Part shown: positions 24,524-32,061 of the stretch, in pieces
How the letters are laid out: each line of letters begins with the position of its first letter
How positions within the stretch are numbered: the stretch's first letter is position 1
NCBI GenBank assembly: GCA_016744875.1
Contig: JADGDL010000021.1
Location: forward strand, 1 to 36,433
DNA length: 36,433 nucleotides
DNA from: Sulfurovum sp.
GTDB taxonomy: Bacteria; Campylobacterota; Campylobacteria; Campylobacterales; Sulfurovaceae
Reading direction: 5' to 3'
Translations under genes and position numbers: made by a program
Notes under the pieces: model-generated
Databases searched by the model: none
Told to the model about the DNA's origin: nothing
What the model saw: only the letters and a program-made list of their open reading frames with translations

Positions 24524-25201
24524 TTATGATTTCTGTGTCACCCTGCGTGCAGAAACAAAAGTCCTGGCATAACTTCCATGGGTAATAGGGGAGATTATAA
24601 TTCCATCTTTTTTAGATGCAGCATGAATAAATTCACCATTACCTATATATATACCTACATGTGTGATAGGTATACCTCTTTTTTTATCAGTTAAAAAGAA
24701 GAGAAGGTCACCTTTTTGGAGATTATCTTTGTCTATAGATAGGCCTTTTTTAGATTGTGCCCATGCTGTTCTTGGTAGATTTACATTATGTTTTTTATAA
24801 AGATACTGTACATAACCTGAACAGTCAAAGCCTTTAGGAGAAGTACCTCCCCAGACATACTTTCCACCTTTAAAGTATTTGGCATCTTCAAGTAGTTGTT
24901 GTTTATCTATGTCTGAGATTTGATAAGTTTTACCTGCATTTTCAGCTTCTTTTTGTGCATTGACAATGCGTAATGCTCTTTTGCGTGCAGCATCGGCCAT
25001 ACGTGCATGTCGTTCAGCACGATGAAGTTCGTCATAGATTGCTTGAAGTGAATATTCTGTGGCCTTTTGGCTTAGACAGGCATTGTTGGTCTGTTGTATA
25101 TCTTTAGTATGGAGGACATTACCATTACGATCACTAATGGTAAAAAGGTTACTACAAGACAATGTAGTAATAATAAATACTAGAAAAGTGACCCTAAACA
25201 T
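24524..25201 (-). CDS. Exported NlpC/P60 peptidoglycan endopeptidase
   Basis: 225 residues from ATG 25201; an in-frame start at 25237 would add twelve polar residues before the signal peptide, and a G-rich GGGGGAG directly precedes 25201. A signal peptide covers about 1-15. A helical, Ala/Arg-rich region (50-90) precedes an NlpC/P60 domain from about 105: GGKYVWGGTSPKGFDCSGYVQYLY with Cys127, ITHVGIYIGNGEFIH with His181 and His193. It probably cleaves murein stem peptides (D-Glu-mDAP type) in the periplasm. The site TLSCS is a poor lipobox. It lies 61 nt before the hydrogenase start on the same strand, with a possible TATAAA promoter for the hydrogenase in the gap. Confidence 0.88.
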   Translation of the reverse strand: MFRVTFLVFIITTLSCSNLFTISDRNGNVLHTKDIQQTNNACLSQKATEYSLQAIYDELHRAERHARMADAARKRALRIVNAQKEAENAGKTYQISDIDKQQLLEDAKYFKGGKYVWGGTSPKGFDCSGYVQYLYKKHNVNLPRTAWAQSKKGLSIDKDNLQKGDLLFFLTDKKRGIPITHVGIYIGNGEFIHAASKKDGIIISPITHGSYARTFVSARRVTQKS

Positions 25202-25263
25202 AGCTCCCCCATTTGTTTTATTACTTAATCGTAACAAAACATATCTGAAGGGGAACTTTTAGA

Positions 25264-25617
25264 CTATTTTACAGTTCCACAAAAATTTGCATCACATCCG
25301 TTAACTGATCCTGAATATTTAGAATTATCAATGAAAAACTTTAAGATACGATCTTTTCGACCATGGAAGAGAGGATTCTTAATCGCTGCTAGTCCTTTAT
25401 CATTTCCTTTATGCAGTTTTTCAAGCTTACCTTCCGTTTCAAAGTAAAATTCCCAATCTTCATCATCTATTTGTTTTGCCATATAGAACGGTGTTCCATG
25501 ACAAGATGTACATTGCTTTTGTACTACACGTAATGCTTTGGTATCATATTTTTCTGCAGCATATGAGATAGAAGTAATGGAGGCCGTAAGCAGTAGTGTA
25601 GCGATTATTTTTTTCAT
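25264..25617 (-). CDS. Small periplasmic monohaem cytochrome c
   Basis: 117 residues: signal peptide cleaved near residue 20 (SISYA-AEK), then one haem c site CTSCH (Cys36, Cys39, His40). There is no obvious distal Met in the usual place: the only Met after the start is in FYMAKQ, close to the haem motif, so a His (LHKGN or LFHGRKD) may be the sixth ligand. Two further Cys near the end (NGCDANFCG) are unusual for a class I cytochrome and may form a disulfide. A periplasmic electron carrier is likely; partners are unknown. It is divergent from the BaiN-type flavoprotein gene and upstream of the NlpC gene. Confidence 0.82.
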   Translation of the reverse strand: MKKIIATLLLTASITSISYAAEKYDTKALRVVQKQCTSCHGTPFYMAKQIDDEDWEFYFETEGKLEKLHKGNDKGLAAIKNPLFHGRKDRILKFFIDNSKYSGSVNGCDANFCGTVK

Positions 25618-25680
25618 AGTATGTTCCTTTTATAGATATATTTTAGATATCTTATGTGTATTATACGTGTAGCATTTGGA

Positions 25681-25686
25681 TATAAT
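25681..25686 (+). promoter_or_regulatory. -10 box of the BaiN-type flavoprotein gene, leaderless
   Basis: A consensus TATAAT ends six bases before ATG 25693, predicting transcription from about the start codon. No ribosome binding site precedes the ATG. This decides against the upstream in-frame ATG at 25654, which would place the promoter inside the gene. Confidence 0.55.
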
Positions 25687-25692
25687 CTTTTT

Positions 25693-26841
25693 ATGAATAA
25701 TCAGATTATTATTATAGGGGGAGGAGCCAGTGCACTTATGCTTGCATCCTTATTACCTAAAAACACTGCAACGCTTATAGAATCCAATCCTAAGCTGGGA
25801 GCAAAAATACTCATTTCAGGTGGGGGAAAGTGTAACATAACAAACATAAAAATGGGTACAGAATTTTTTCTTGGCGATAAAGATTTTGTTACACCTGTGT
25901 TAAAAAAGTTTAATGAAAAAACATTGTTAAGATGGTTAGAACGACAAAACTTAGAACCAGTCATCAAAAAAGAGACACAGTACTTTTGTAGAGATTCTGC
26001 TAAAGAGCTTGTAGATATTTTTATAAAAGAGAGTAAAAAACAGCAAGTTTATTTAAGTGAAAATGTTTTAGATGTAACAAAACGTGATGAGATATTTTAT
26101 GTAAAAACCAATAAAAGGACACTTACTGCCAAGGCTGTGGTCGTTGCTTCTGGAGGACTTAGTTTTCCTAAACTTGGTGCAAGCAGTATAGGATATGACA
26201 TTGCAGAGTCTTTTGGACATAGTATTGTAAAAACGGCACCGGCTCTGGTAGGATTTACAGTACAAAAAGAGCAGTTTTTCTTTAAAGATCTCTCCGGTGT
26301 AGCAACAGATGTCAAAATAACAGTAGGTGAATCTGTCTGTGAGGGCGCTTTACTTTTTGCGCACAAAGGATTAAGTGGACCTGCCGTACTTGATGCTTCT
26401 CTTTACTGGGAAAAAGGGAAAATAGAAATAGACTTTTTACCTGGATTTTCATGGAATGCAATAAAGGGAAGTAAAAAACAGATCTCTTCACTTTTGCCGA
26501 TGCCAAAACGCGTTACAAAGGCTTTCCTAATTCAACTTGCTATAGAAGATAAAATAGCATCTAAGCTTACAGCAGATGAATTAAAATCACTTCAAGGTTT
26601 AAATCATTATAACTTTGCCCCGGCAGGTACCTTTGGATACTCCAAGGCAGAAGTCACTAAAGGTGGAGTAGAAACATCTGAAATAGATAGTTTAACGATG
26701 ATGAGTAAAAAGGAAAAAGGACTTTACTTTCTAGGTGAAGTTTTAGATGTAACAGGAAGACTTGGAGGATACAACTTTCAGTGGGCATTTTCATCTGCTT
26801 TTACATGTTCAAAAAGTATAAAAAATATAGGTCAAGAGTAA
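25693..26841 (+). CDS. BaiN/HI0933-family FAD flavoprotein
   Basis: 382 residues. The N-terminal Rossmann motif IIIIGGGASALMLASLLP and the family hallmark ISGGGKCNITN are clear, followed by VVVASGGLSFPKLGASSIGYDIAESFGH and the C-terminal FLGEVLDVTGRLGGYNFQWAFSSA, which closes the FAD site. It belongs to the HI0933/YhiN group, now often named BaiN; the reaction in most bacteria is unknown, and the bile-acid role of the namesake need not apply. It is a cytoplasmic flavoprotein. It is divergent from the cytochrome c gene, and is followed after 66 nt by the L,D-transpeptidase-fold gene. Confidence 0.9.
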   Translation: MNNQIIIIGGGASALMLASLLPKNTATLIESNPKLGAKILISGGGKCNITNIKMGTEFFLGDKDFVTPVLKKFNEKTLLRWLERQNLEPVIKKETQYFCRDSAKELVDIFIKESKKQQVYLSENVLDVTKRDEIFYVKTNKRTLTAKAVVVASGGLSFPKLGASSIGYDIAESFGHSIVKTAPALVGFTVQKEQFFFKDLSGVATDVKITVGESVCEGALLFAHKGLSGPAVLDASLYWEKGKIEIDFLPGFSWNAIKGSKKQISSLLPMPKRVTKAFLIQLAIEDKIASKLTADELKSLQGLNHYNFAPAGTFGYSKAEVTKGGVETSEIDSLTMMSKKEKGLYFLGEVLDVTGRLGGYNFQWAFSSAFTCSKSIKNIGQE

Positions 26842-26907
26842 TATGAAGTATGAATCAACTGTAGCCTTATTTGTTAGTTTTAATATAGCACAAAAAATGT
26901 ATTTTCA

Positions 26908-27807
26908 ATGAACAGTTTGATGACTAAAGCATGGTTGATACTCCTTGACACACTTCTTTATATAGTACTTATTATTTCACTAATTCTTTTTCATCTTTAT
27001 CCGGTCCTTGATAAACAAACAGATGATGAAAAACTAGAATCAGCTAAATTATCTCATTTTGAAGAAAATGCAACTTTGAGTATCTATTCTTCCAGTACAT
27101 TGGATTTTAATGATAAAATCACTCTCAATGATCTGATGCGAATGGGACAGGAATGTGCCAATGAGGAGTACTACATCAAAAATAAATTTATCACAAGAAC
27201 ACTGGAAGAAGGTCTAACTGAACTTGCTGCTAATATAGGTGACCCTGTGTTTATACGTATATTTAAGAAAGAAGCTCTTTTGGAAGTCTGGATACGTACG
27301 GGAACTGCATATGAACATTTAAAAGATTATGCCATATGTGCTTATTCTGGTTATCTTGGACCTAAATTACAAGAGGGCGACAGGCAAGCTCCAGAAGGCT
27401 TTTATAAAGTAAAAAAATACCAACTCAATCCAAACAGTAAATATCATCTTTCTTTTAACCTTGGATATCCAAATAAATATGACCGTGAACATAATCGCAC
27501 AGGATCATTTCTAATGGTGCATGGCTCTTGTGTCTCTGATGGTTGTTATGCAATGACAGATGATAAGATAGCCGAGATCTATGCTTTAGTAGAAGGATCT
27601 TTACAAAAAGGACAGAAGTATGTACAGGTTCATGCTTACCCTTTTTCTATGACAGAAGAGAATATGAATTTTTATGATGGTAGTGAATGGTACGACTTTT
27701 GGATGAATTTGAAAGAGGGGTATGATTATTTTGAAGCAGAAAGATTACCACCTCTGATAAAAGTAAAAGATAAACTATATATTATTCATGAATCTGACGA
27801 ATATTAA
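26908..27807 (+). CDS. Membrane-anchored YafK/YkuD-type L,D-transpeptidase-fold protein
   Basis: 299 residues. An N-terminal membrane anchor (about 8-30) puts the rest in the periplasm. The YkuD-type catalytic motif FLMVHGSCVSDGCYAMTDD contains His205 and Cys213, and the downstream VQVHAYPF is typical of the YafK subgroup, as is APEGFYKV. YafK relatives cut or form meso-diaminopimelate crosslinks (in E. coli the enzyme releases Braun lipoprotein from murein); in Campylobacter and Helicobacter other YkuD enzymes shape the cell. It could therefore remodel peptidoglycan, together with the NlpC/P60 and 3D-domain proteins. The start has no clear ribosome binding site, so its exact position is uncertain. 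Confidence 0.86.
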   Translation: MNSLMTKAWLILLDTLLYIVLIISLILFHLYPVLDKQTDDEKLESAKLSHFEENATLSIYSSSTLDFNDKITLNDLMRMGQECANEEYYIKNKFITRTLEEGLTELAANIGDPVFIRIFKKEALLEVWIRTGTAYEHLKDYAICAYSGYLGPKLQEGDRQAPEGFYKVKKYQLNPNSKYHLSFNLGYPNKYDREHNRTGSFLMVHGSCVSDGCYAMTDDKIAEIYALVEGSLQKGQKYVQVHAYPFSMTEENMNFYDGSEWYDFWMNLKEGYDYFEAERLPPLIKVKDKLYIIHESDEY

Positions 27808-27861
27808 TATCTATCTAAATATAGTGGTCATATTTCCTTATCAAACCTCCCATATTGAACA

Positions 27862-27980
27862 TTTTATAAGGTCTTCAGGAAAAGTAGGAACAATCTATTC
27901 CAAAAATAAAAGTTAACCTTTTTTCTTACTACAATATTTGCCATTTTCGTATAAAGAAAACGATTATTATATGGTATAGT
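27862..27980 (+). repeat. Duplicated promoter-region module, copy 1
   Basis: This stretch is co-linear with 29345-29465. Shared blocks in order are TTTATAAGG, AGGAAAA, AATCT-TTC-AAAAAT, a T run, ATATTT-CCATTT, and ATTATATGGTAT, with only about 2 nt difference in overall length. It ends in an extended -10 (TGgTATAGT, 27972-27980) that should start the transcript of the diguanylate cyclase gene near 27987. No coding frame is seen in it. Confidence 0.6.
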
Positions 27981-28039
27981 ATATATATTTCTAAAGTTAA
28001 ATTAGATGAAAATAAAATAGTTCATTATTTTAAATGTTA

Positions 28040-28130
28040 AATGCTACACCTATCATGAGATAGGGTCAGAAAGCCATGGGTCTTGGATACTATAATTTTA
28101 TAGTAGATGATAAGATCGCCAGGTTACACA
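28040..28130 (+). ncRNA. Candidate c-di-GMP-I (GEMM) riboswitch
   Basis: In the leader of the diguanylate cyclase gene, a 6-bp hairpin (CCTATC 28049-28054, loop ATGA, GATAGG 28059-28064) is followed by GGGTCAGAAAGCC, ATGGGTCTT, a 7-bp AT hairpin (28089-28106) and AAGATCGCCAGGTTAC. This resembles the GEMM-I order (GGGACGCAAAGCC, a GGGTCT arm, GCCGGGTT). AGCC (28072-28075) can pair with GGTT (28122-28125), and GTCTT (28080-28084) with AAGAT (28112-28116). Differences: the tetraloop is not GNRA, the 5' GCAAACC is only loosely matched (GCTACACC), and an outer P1 is not evident. No terminator stem is clear after it. The rest of the 393-nt gap shows only AT-rich DNA. Confidence 0.55.
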
Positions 28131-28200
28131 ATCAATACACTACTATACTATATAATACACTTTAATAGACAGTAGGCTTTATAGGAGAAATACGAGATAT

Positions 28201-29337
28201 ATGAGCGATTCAAATAAAAGTAATGACATCTCAGACTTAAAACTATTAGTTTATTCCGACAGATTAAGACTGCTGTACCAGCAATCCTATCCAGCTATTT
28301 TTACCAGTATAATGACAGCTATTATTCTATCAATCATACTGTGGCCTGTAAAAGATCACAAAGTTTTACTTGGCTGGCTATTTATCATGTTTATTACTTC
28401 TGTAACGAGATTATTGCTTTTCAAGAAATATCACAAAGTAGATCCAAAAGGATTAGAGATACTCTCCTGGGAAACGCCTTATTTCATTACCATCACTTTA
28501 ACAACACTTACATGGGGTATAGGGGCGTTGTTTATCATGCCATTTGATTCACCATTACATCAAGTTATTATTTTAACCTTTCTAGTTGGTCTTAGTGGTG
28601 CAGGCACCTCTCTTTATTCTTCAAACACGAATATAACTATTACAACCATACTTATTCTTCTCTTACCCATAATCATATATTTTTTAATTAATAGCAACTA
28701 TACTTTTATAGGTTTATCTATTGCTGCACTTGGATTTTTATTATCTTCAGTACGTGCTACACGTTCTCTGGGAAGAACTCTAGATCAAAACTTTACCTTG
28801 AAACATCAACTTGAGGCATCAAAAGCAAAAGCTGAAGAGGATGCTCGAATAGATCATTTAACAGATCTCTATAACTTAAGAGCCTTTCACGAAGGCGGAA
28901 AATCCTTAGCAAATATTAGTCAAAGAAATAGTCATGACTTTTCATTGATACTTATGGATATTGACCATTTCAAAAATATCAATGATTCATTTGGTCATGC
29001 AGCAGGTGATCATGTCTTAATAGAAGTAGCAGATATACTAAAACAAACATTTAGAAAATCTGATATCTGTGCACGTATAGGTGGTGAAGAATTTGCAATA
29101 CTCTTACCATCAACAACACTAGATCAAGCATATGAACTTGCCGAAAAGGTACGTCTAGAAATTGAAAAAACCTCTTTCATATTTAATGAAAAAACCATGT
29201 TCATTACTGCAAGTTTTGGATTAAGTAGTGAGATGTATGACATAAATAAATTATTGTCTCAAGCGGATGAGTTTTTATATCAATCCAAAAACTCAGGGCG
29301 AAATACGGTTTCTAGTAGCCTAAATATCTCTCAATAA
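28201..29337 (+). CDS. Membrane diguanylate cyclase (GGDEF) with I-site
   Basis: 378 residues. About six membrane segments (roughly 31-50, 56-75, 92-113, 120-138, 146-163, 167-184) form an N-terminal sensor of no recognised family, similar in style to MASE-type domains. A short helical linker leads to a complete GGDEF domain from about 215: DHLTDLYNLRAF, LILMDIDHFKNINDSFGHAAGDHVL, active-site GGEEF at 294-298. RKSD (285-288), exactly five residues before it, is the RxxD inhibitory site, so product inhibition is likely. It makes c-di-GMP from GTP. AGGAG at 28183-28187 is 13 nt before the ATG, a longer gap than usual. The candidate c-di-GMP riboswitch upstream would add feedback at the RNA level. 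Confidence 0.93.
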   Translation: MSDSNKSNDISDLKLLVYSDRLRLLYQQSYPAIFTSIMTAIILSIILWPVKDHKVLLGWLFIMFITSVTRLLLFKKYHKVDPKGLEILSWETPYFITITLTTLTWGIGALFIMPFDSPLHQVIILTFLVGLSGAGTSLYSSNTNITITTILILLLPIIIYFLINSNYTFIGLSIAALGFLLSSVRATRSLGRTLDQNFTLKHQLEASKAKAEEDARIDHLTDLYNLRAFHEGGKSLANISQRNSHDFSLILMDIDHFKNINDSFGHAAGDHVLIEVADILKQTFRKSDICARIGGEEFAILLPSTTLDQAYELAEKVRLEIEKTSFIFNEKTMFITASFGLSSEMYDINKLLSQADEFLYQSKNSGRNTVSSSLNISQ

Positions 29338-29344
29338 CAGTAAG

Positions 29345-29465
29345 CTTTATAAGGCTTTTTAGGAAAATATAAATAATCTGTTCAAAAATCATAAAATAAA
29401 ATCTTTTTGCATATTAAGATATTTACCATTTATGGATAAAAGAAACAACAATTATATGGTATCCT
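29345..29465 (+). repeat. Duplicated promoter-region module, copy 2
   Basis: This is the counterpart of 27862-27980, lying between the diguanylate cyclase stop and the lipase gene. It keeps the same block order, ending in TGgTATCCT (29457-29465), a weaker extended -10 than in copy 1. The lipase ATG follows 34 nt later, without room for a riboswitch. Confidence 0.6.
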
Positions 29466-29499
29466 GAATGTGTATTAAAGATAAAACCAAGGAAATAAA

Positions 29500-30318
29500 A
29501 TGTTAAGATCAAATGTATTAAAAAGTATGCTACTAGCTTTAGTTATCGTAGGCTTTTCAGGATGTAGCGATTCAGATGATGCTAACGACTCACAAAGTAC
29601 ACATCAGAAACAAGTTACAAATATACTATTTGCACATGGTTTTTTAAGTGATGCAGAAACATGGGATCACTACAGTGAGGTCACAGCCAACTACAATAGT
29701 AGAGAATGGATTATTTACAGGACAAATGTCTCCAAGACGGGAACTATAGCAGTAAGAGCAAGTCAATTAGCAGACTATATAAATGCACAGAATGTAGAAG
29801 AGAATTCTATGTTGGTAGTAGGACACAGTATGGGTGGACTTGATCTACGCTATATAATCAGCGAAGGTAACAAAGATCAAACAGATACAAATAAATACTA
29901 TACAGCCGCAAAAAAGATACATCAATTTTATACTATAGCAACACCCCATAAAGGAAGTGACGCAGCTGGACTTGTCCCCGTAGATGATGGTGCAGTATAT
30001 GATCTTAGTTCTGAACATATGACAGAGTTTAATGAAGAAAACCCATATTCAAATTCTAATATAGATGGTAGAGCTATTGAGATGCTTGCATTCAGATTTG
30101 CTTGTAACAAACAGAATGATCATGATGGTGTTGTTGCTACAGATAGTCAAATACTTGACGGGGCACCATACACCAAAGAAATAATTGATGGAAAACATAC
30201 AACGGGAGAACATAGAGTAATTTGTGAAGATGGCATCATTGGAGAATTAGATCAAGACCCAATTATAAATAGTATACTTAATAATAATACACCAGAGCAG
30301 ATAGCAAATCCTCTTTAA
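29500..30318 (+). CDS. Lipase-like alpha/beta-hydrolase lipoprotein
   Basis: 272 residues. The signal ends in a lipobox (VGFSGC, Cys22), so it is a lipoprotein. The mature part begins with an acidic linker, then an alpha/beta-hydrolase fold: LFAHGFLSDAETW supplies the oxyanion region, VVGHSMGGLDLRY the nucleophile Ser110, IATPHKGSDAAG is typical of lipases, DHDGVVATDSQ the likely acid Asp209 (or D215), and GEHRVI the likely catalytic His238. It resembles bacterial true lipases and esterases acting on lipids or esters outside the cytoplasm; substrate unknown. AAGGAA precedes the ATG. Its upstream region is a diverged copy of that before the diguanylate cyclase gene, hinting at shared control. 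Confidence 0.85.
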   Translation: MLRSNVLKSMLLALVIVGFSGCSDSDDANDSQSTHQKQVTNILFAHGFLSDAETWDHYSEVTANYNSREWIIYRTNVSKTGTIAVRASQLADYINAQNVEENSMLVVGHSMGGLDLRYIISEGNKDQTDTNKYYTAAKKIHQFYTIATPHKGSDAAGLVPVDDGAVYDLSSEHMTEFNEENPYSNSNIDGRAIEMLAFRFACNKQNDHDGVVATDSQILDGAPYTKEIIDGKHTTGEHRVICEDGIIGELDQDPIINSILNNNTPEQIANPL

Positions 30319-30410
30319 GTTATAAGAAGAGTTATATAGCCTAACCCTGAGAAATATTCTCACATATTCAAAATCTTATAAAAATATAACTTTATAAGGT
30401 TATACCTTAA

Positions 30411-30419
30411 TGGTATAAT
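30411..30419 (+). promoter_or_regulatory. Orphan extended -10 element
   Basis: TGgTATAAT, a perfect extended -10, points rightward into the minus-strand 109-aa gene. TTTATAAGG at 30391-30399, upstream of it, also occurs in both duplicated modules, so this may be a shrunken third copy. If active, it would make an RNA antisense to the 109-aa gene; no coding frame of note follows. Confidence 0.3.
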
Positions 30420-30470
30420 CATGAATATTCCTGTCACGACAAACGTTATATTCTATATTTGATATATAGT

Positions 30471-30800
30471 TTATGAATATATGCTAACTTGGTTAGTTTT
30501 AGTCTTTTTCATGTCATCAAGTGTATAAATGCGTTTAGGCGTAAGTAATAGACTTGTTAGTCCTTCATTCTTAAAATCATTATGAATGCTATCTTCCTCA
30601 AAACTATTTGCGTTAATACAATGTAAATAGTCTACGTTAAGATGATCACATATCCATCGTATAACATCTTCATAGATGTCATCTGAAATAGATACCTTAG
30701 CTGTGTTATTATCCAATATTATTATTGGGTGTAATGTTCCTTCACTATCAACTTCTATACCATGTATATCTTTAGGTACTATGTTCGTTTCTAAGTTCAT
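30471..30800 (-). CDS. Hypothetical 109-aa protein
   Basis: I do not recognise this protein. It is small and acidic, with no signal peptide or membrane segment. It opens with short strand-like stretches (GIEVDSEGTLHPIIILDN, AKVSISDDIYEDVIRWICDHL) and two Cys (about 51 and 61), and ends with TPKRIYTLDDMKKTKTNQV. A purine-rich AGAAAGAAAAGAA lies before the ATG in place of a clear ribosome binding site. It stands alone between two intergenic stretches rich in inverted and direct repeats. Base composition is as AT-rich as its surroundings. A real gene is likely from its 330-nt open frame and the absence of a better frame, but this is not proven. Confidence 0.6.
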   Translation of the reverse strand: MNLETNIVPKDIHGIEVDSEGTLHPIIILDNNTAKVSISDDIYEDVIRWICDHLNVDYLHCINANSFEEDSIHNDFKNEGLTSLLLTPKRIYTLDDMKKTKTNQVSIYS

Positions 30801-30836
30801 TTCTTTTCTTTCTAAATTGTAGATCCACTATCATAA

Positions 30837-30853
30837 GATACTGATTCAGTATC
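30837..30853. repeat. Palindrome upstream of the 109-aa gene
   Basis: GATACTG-ATT-CAGTATC, perfect 7-bp arms, 37 nt before the ATG at 30800. The position suits an operator in the promoter of the 109-aa gene. There is no T run to suggest a terminator. Confidence 0.4.
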
Positions 30854-30954
30854 AATTTCTAAACTGTGCTTGAGTAAAATCCTCTTCTTTTTGTTCAAAT
30901 TTAGTATTGATCATGAAAAGTTTTTTTACTCAAATCTATTGATTATGACATACC

Positions 30955-30976
30955 TATATAGCATTTATATAGCATT
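30955..30976. repeat. Tandem 11-bp direct repeat
   Basis: TATATAGCATT occurs twice with no gap, a spacing of one helical turn, in the 278-nt non-coding stretch between the 109-aa gene and the metallo-beta-lactamase-fold gene. The rest of that stretch is AT-rich without a recognised feature. Confidence 0.4.
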
Positions 30977-31078
30977 CATATAATTTACATTTAGTGTTAA
31001 CTATATTTCTTTTTTTGTTCTATATATGAATATCTGAGATAAGTTGTAGCTTATTAAACTAATAAAAAAAGTCTGTTA

Positions 31079-31969
31079 CTACAGAATTTTATACTTATCC
31101 TTATCATTCGCATATTCTATATCACCCTCATAATTCCTTCGTATTTCACAGTTTGTTTCTTTCTCTTTTCCCAGTGTCCTTAACATTCGGTGTGAAATAA
31201 CAACAGACTTTGCTTCTGCTTTTTTAGCGATCTCCCCGATAATAAGAGGAGTCATATGTAGTTTCGTTGCTACTCCTTTTGCATTTTTTGGTACAGCGTT
31301 GTGCATGACCAAGATGTCTGTTTTAGAGCCCAGTTTATCAAGGGTGTGATAATCTCCGTTCATATCTCCGGAGAATGTAACAGACTTTTTACCTACGTTC
31401 ACTCTGTATGCTACAGCAGGTATGGGACCATGATGAACGCTTACTGCACTTATACTAATCTCACCTTGCTTGTAGATGACTTTTTCTTTTTTACTCATAG
31501 CAATGTTATGTGCTTTGAGTTGTAGACTTGCATCACCATTCAAATGGTCACCTAAGTACTGCCATACACCATTGTCGTCATCAAAGAGCCTATTTACAAA
31601 GTCTTTGGTACTTGGCATGAAGTTATTGTTATCAGGTCCAAAGATATGAAGATTTCCTGAGGCTTTCGTAAAAAAAGAGGATTTAAGTAGGGCAGGCAGA
31701 TCTGCAGTATGGTCCACATGAAGGTGGGTTAGTAAAATGACATCCACATCTTTAATGTGTGCTCCTACTTCTTCAAAACGTAAGGACGTACCTCCACCAA
31801 AATCAACAAGCACTTTGCTTTTTCCATCGATCCAGACTATATATCCTGATGATGCACGTTTATCGCCACTCTCAGGACCGCCTGAACCCAGTACTTGGAG
31901 TGATACTTTAGATTGGGCATAACTCCATAATGTTGTGAAGAGTATAAGAGCCAATAATTGTTTGATCAT
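31079..31969 (-). CDS. Exported metallo-beta-lactamase-fold hydrolase (RNase Z-like)
   Basis: 296 residues with a signal peptide (about 1-20, ending SYAQS). The fold is of the MBL superfamily: VLGSGGPESGDKRASSGYIVW, the zinc motif THLHVDHTADLP (His82, His84, Asp86, His87), then FSGDMNGDY, and HRML near the end. The arrangement is like RNase Z/arylsulfatase-type members, but the export signal argues against tRNA processing. It is probably a periplasmic zinc hydrolase of unknown substrate. Divergent from the DoxX gene with 92 nt between. Confidence 0.87.
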   Translation of the reverse strand: MIKQLLALILFTTLWSYAQSKVSLQVLGSGGPESGDKRASSGYIVWIDGKSKVLVDFGGGTSLRFEEVGAHIKDVDVILLTHLHVDHTADLPALLKSSFFTKASGNLHIFGPDNNNFMPSTKDFVNRLFDDDNGVWQYLGDHLNGDASLQLKAHNIAMSKKEKVIYKQGEISISAVSVHHGPIPAVAYRVNVGKKSVTFSGDMNGDYHTLDKLGSKTDILVMHNAVPKNAKGVATKLHMTPLIIGEIAKKAEAKSVVISHRMLRTLGKEKETNCEIRRNYEGDIEYANDKDKYKIL

Positions 31970-32061
31970 AAAAAATCCTATTTGAATGTTTGTACATAAA
32001 TGCTACACAGACAATAGTGTATAATGATTTTATGTAATAACTGTGTATCGGGAGGTAAATC

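Noticed and set aside
29345..29499. A second riboswitch before the lipase gene
   Set aside because: Similarity to the upstream region ends at the -10 box; no GEMM-like core follows in the 34 nt before the ATG.
30348..30362. TGAGAA-ATA-TTCTCA hairpin as lipase terminator
   Set aside because: The stem is short and AT-rich and no T run follows on the plus strand.
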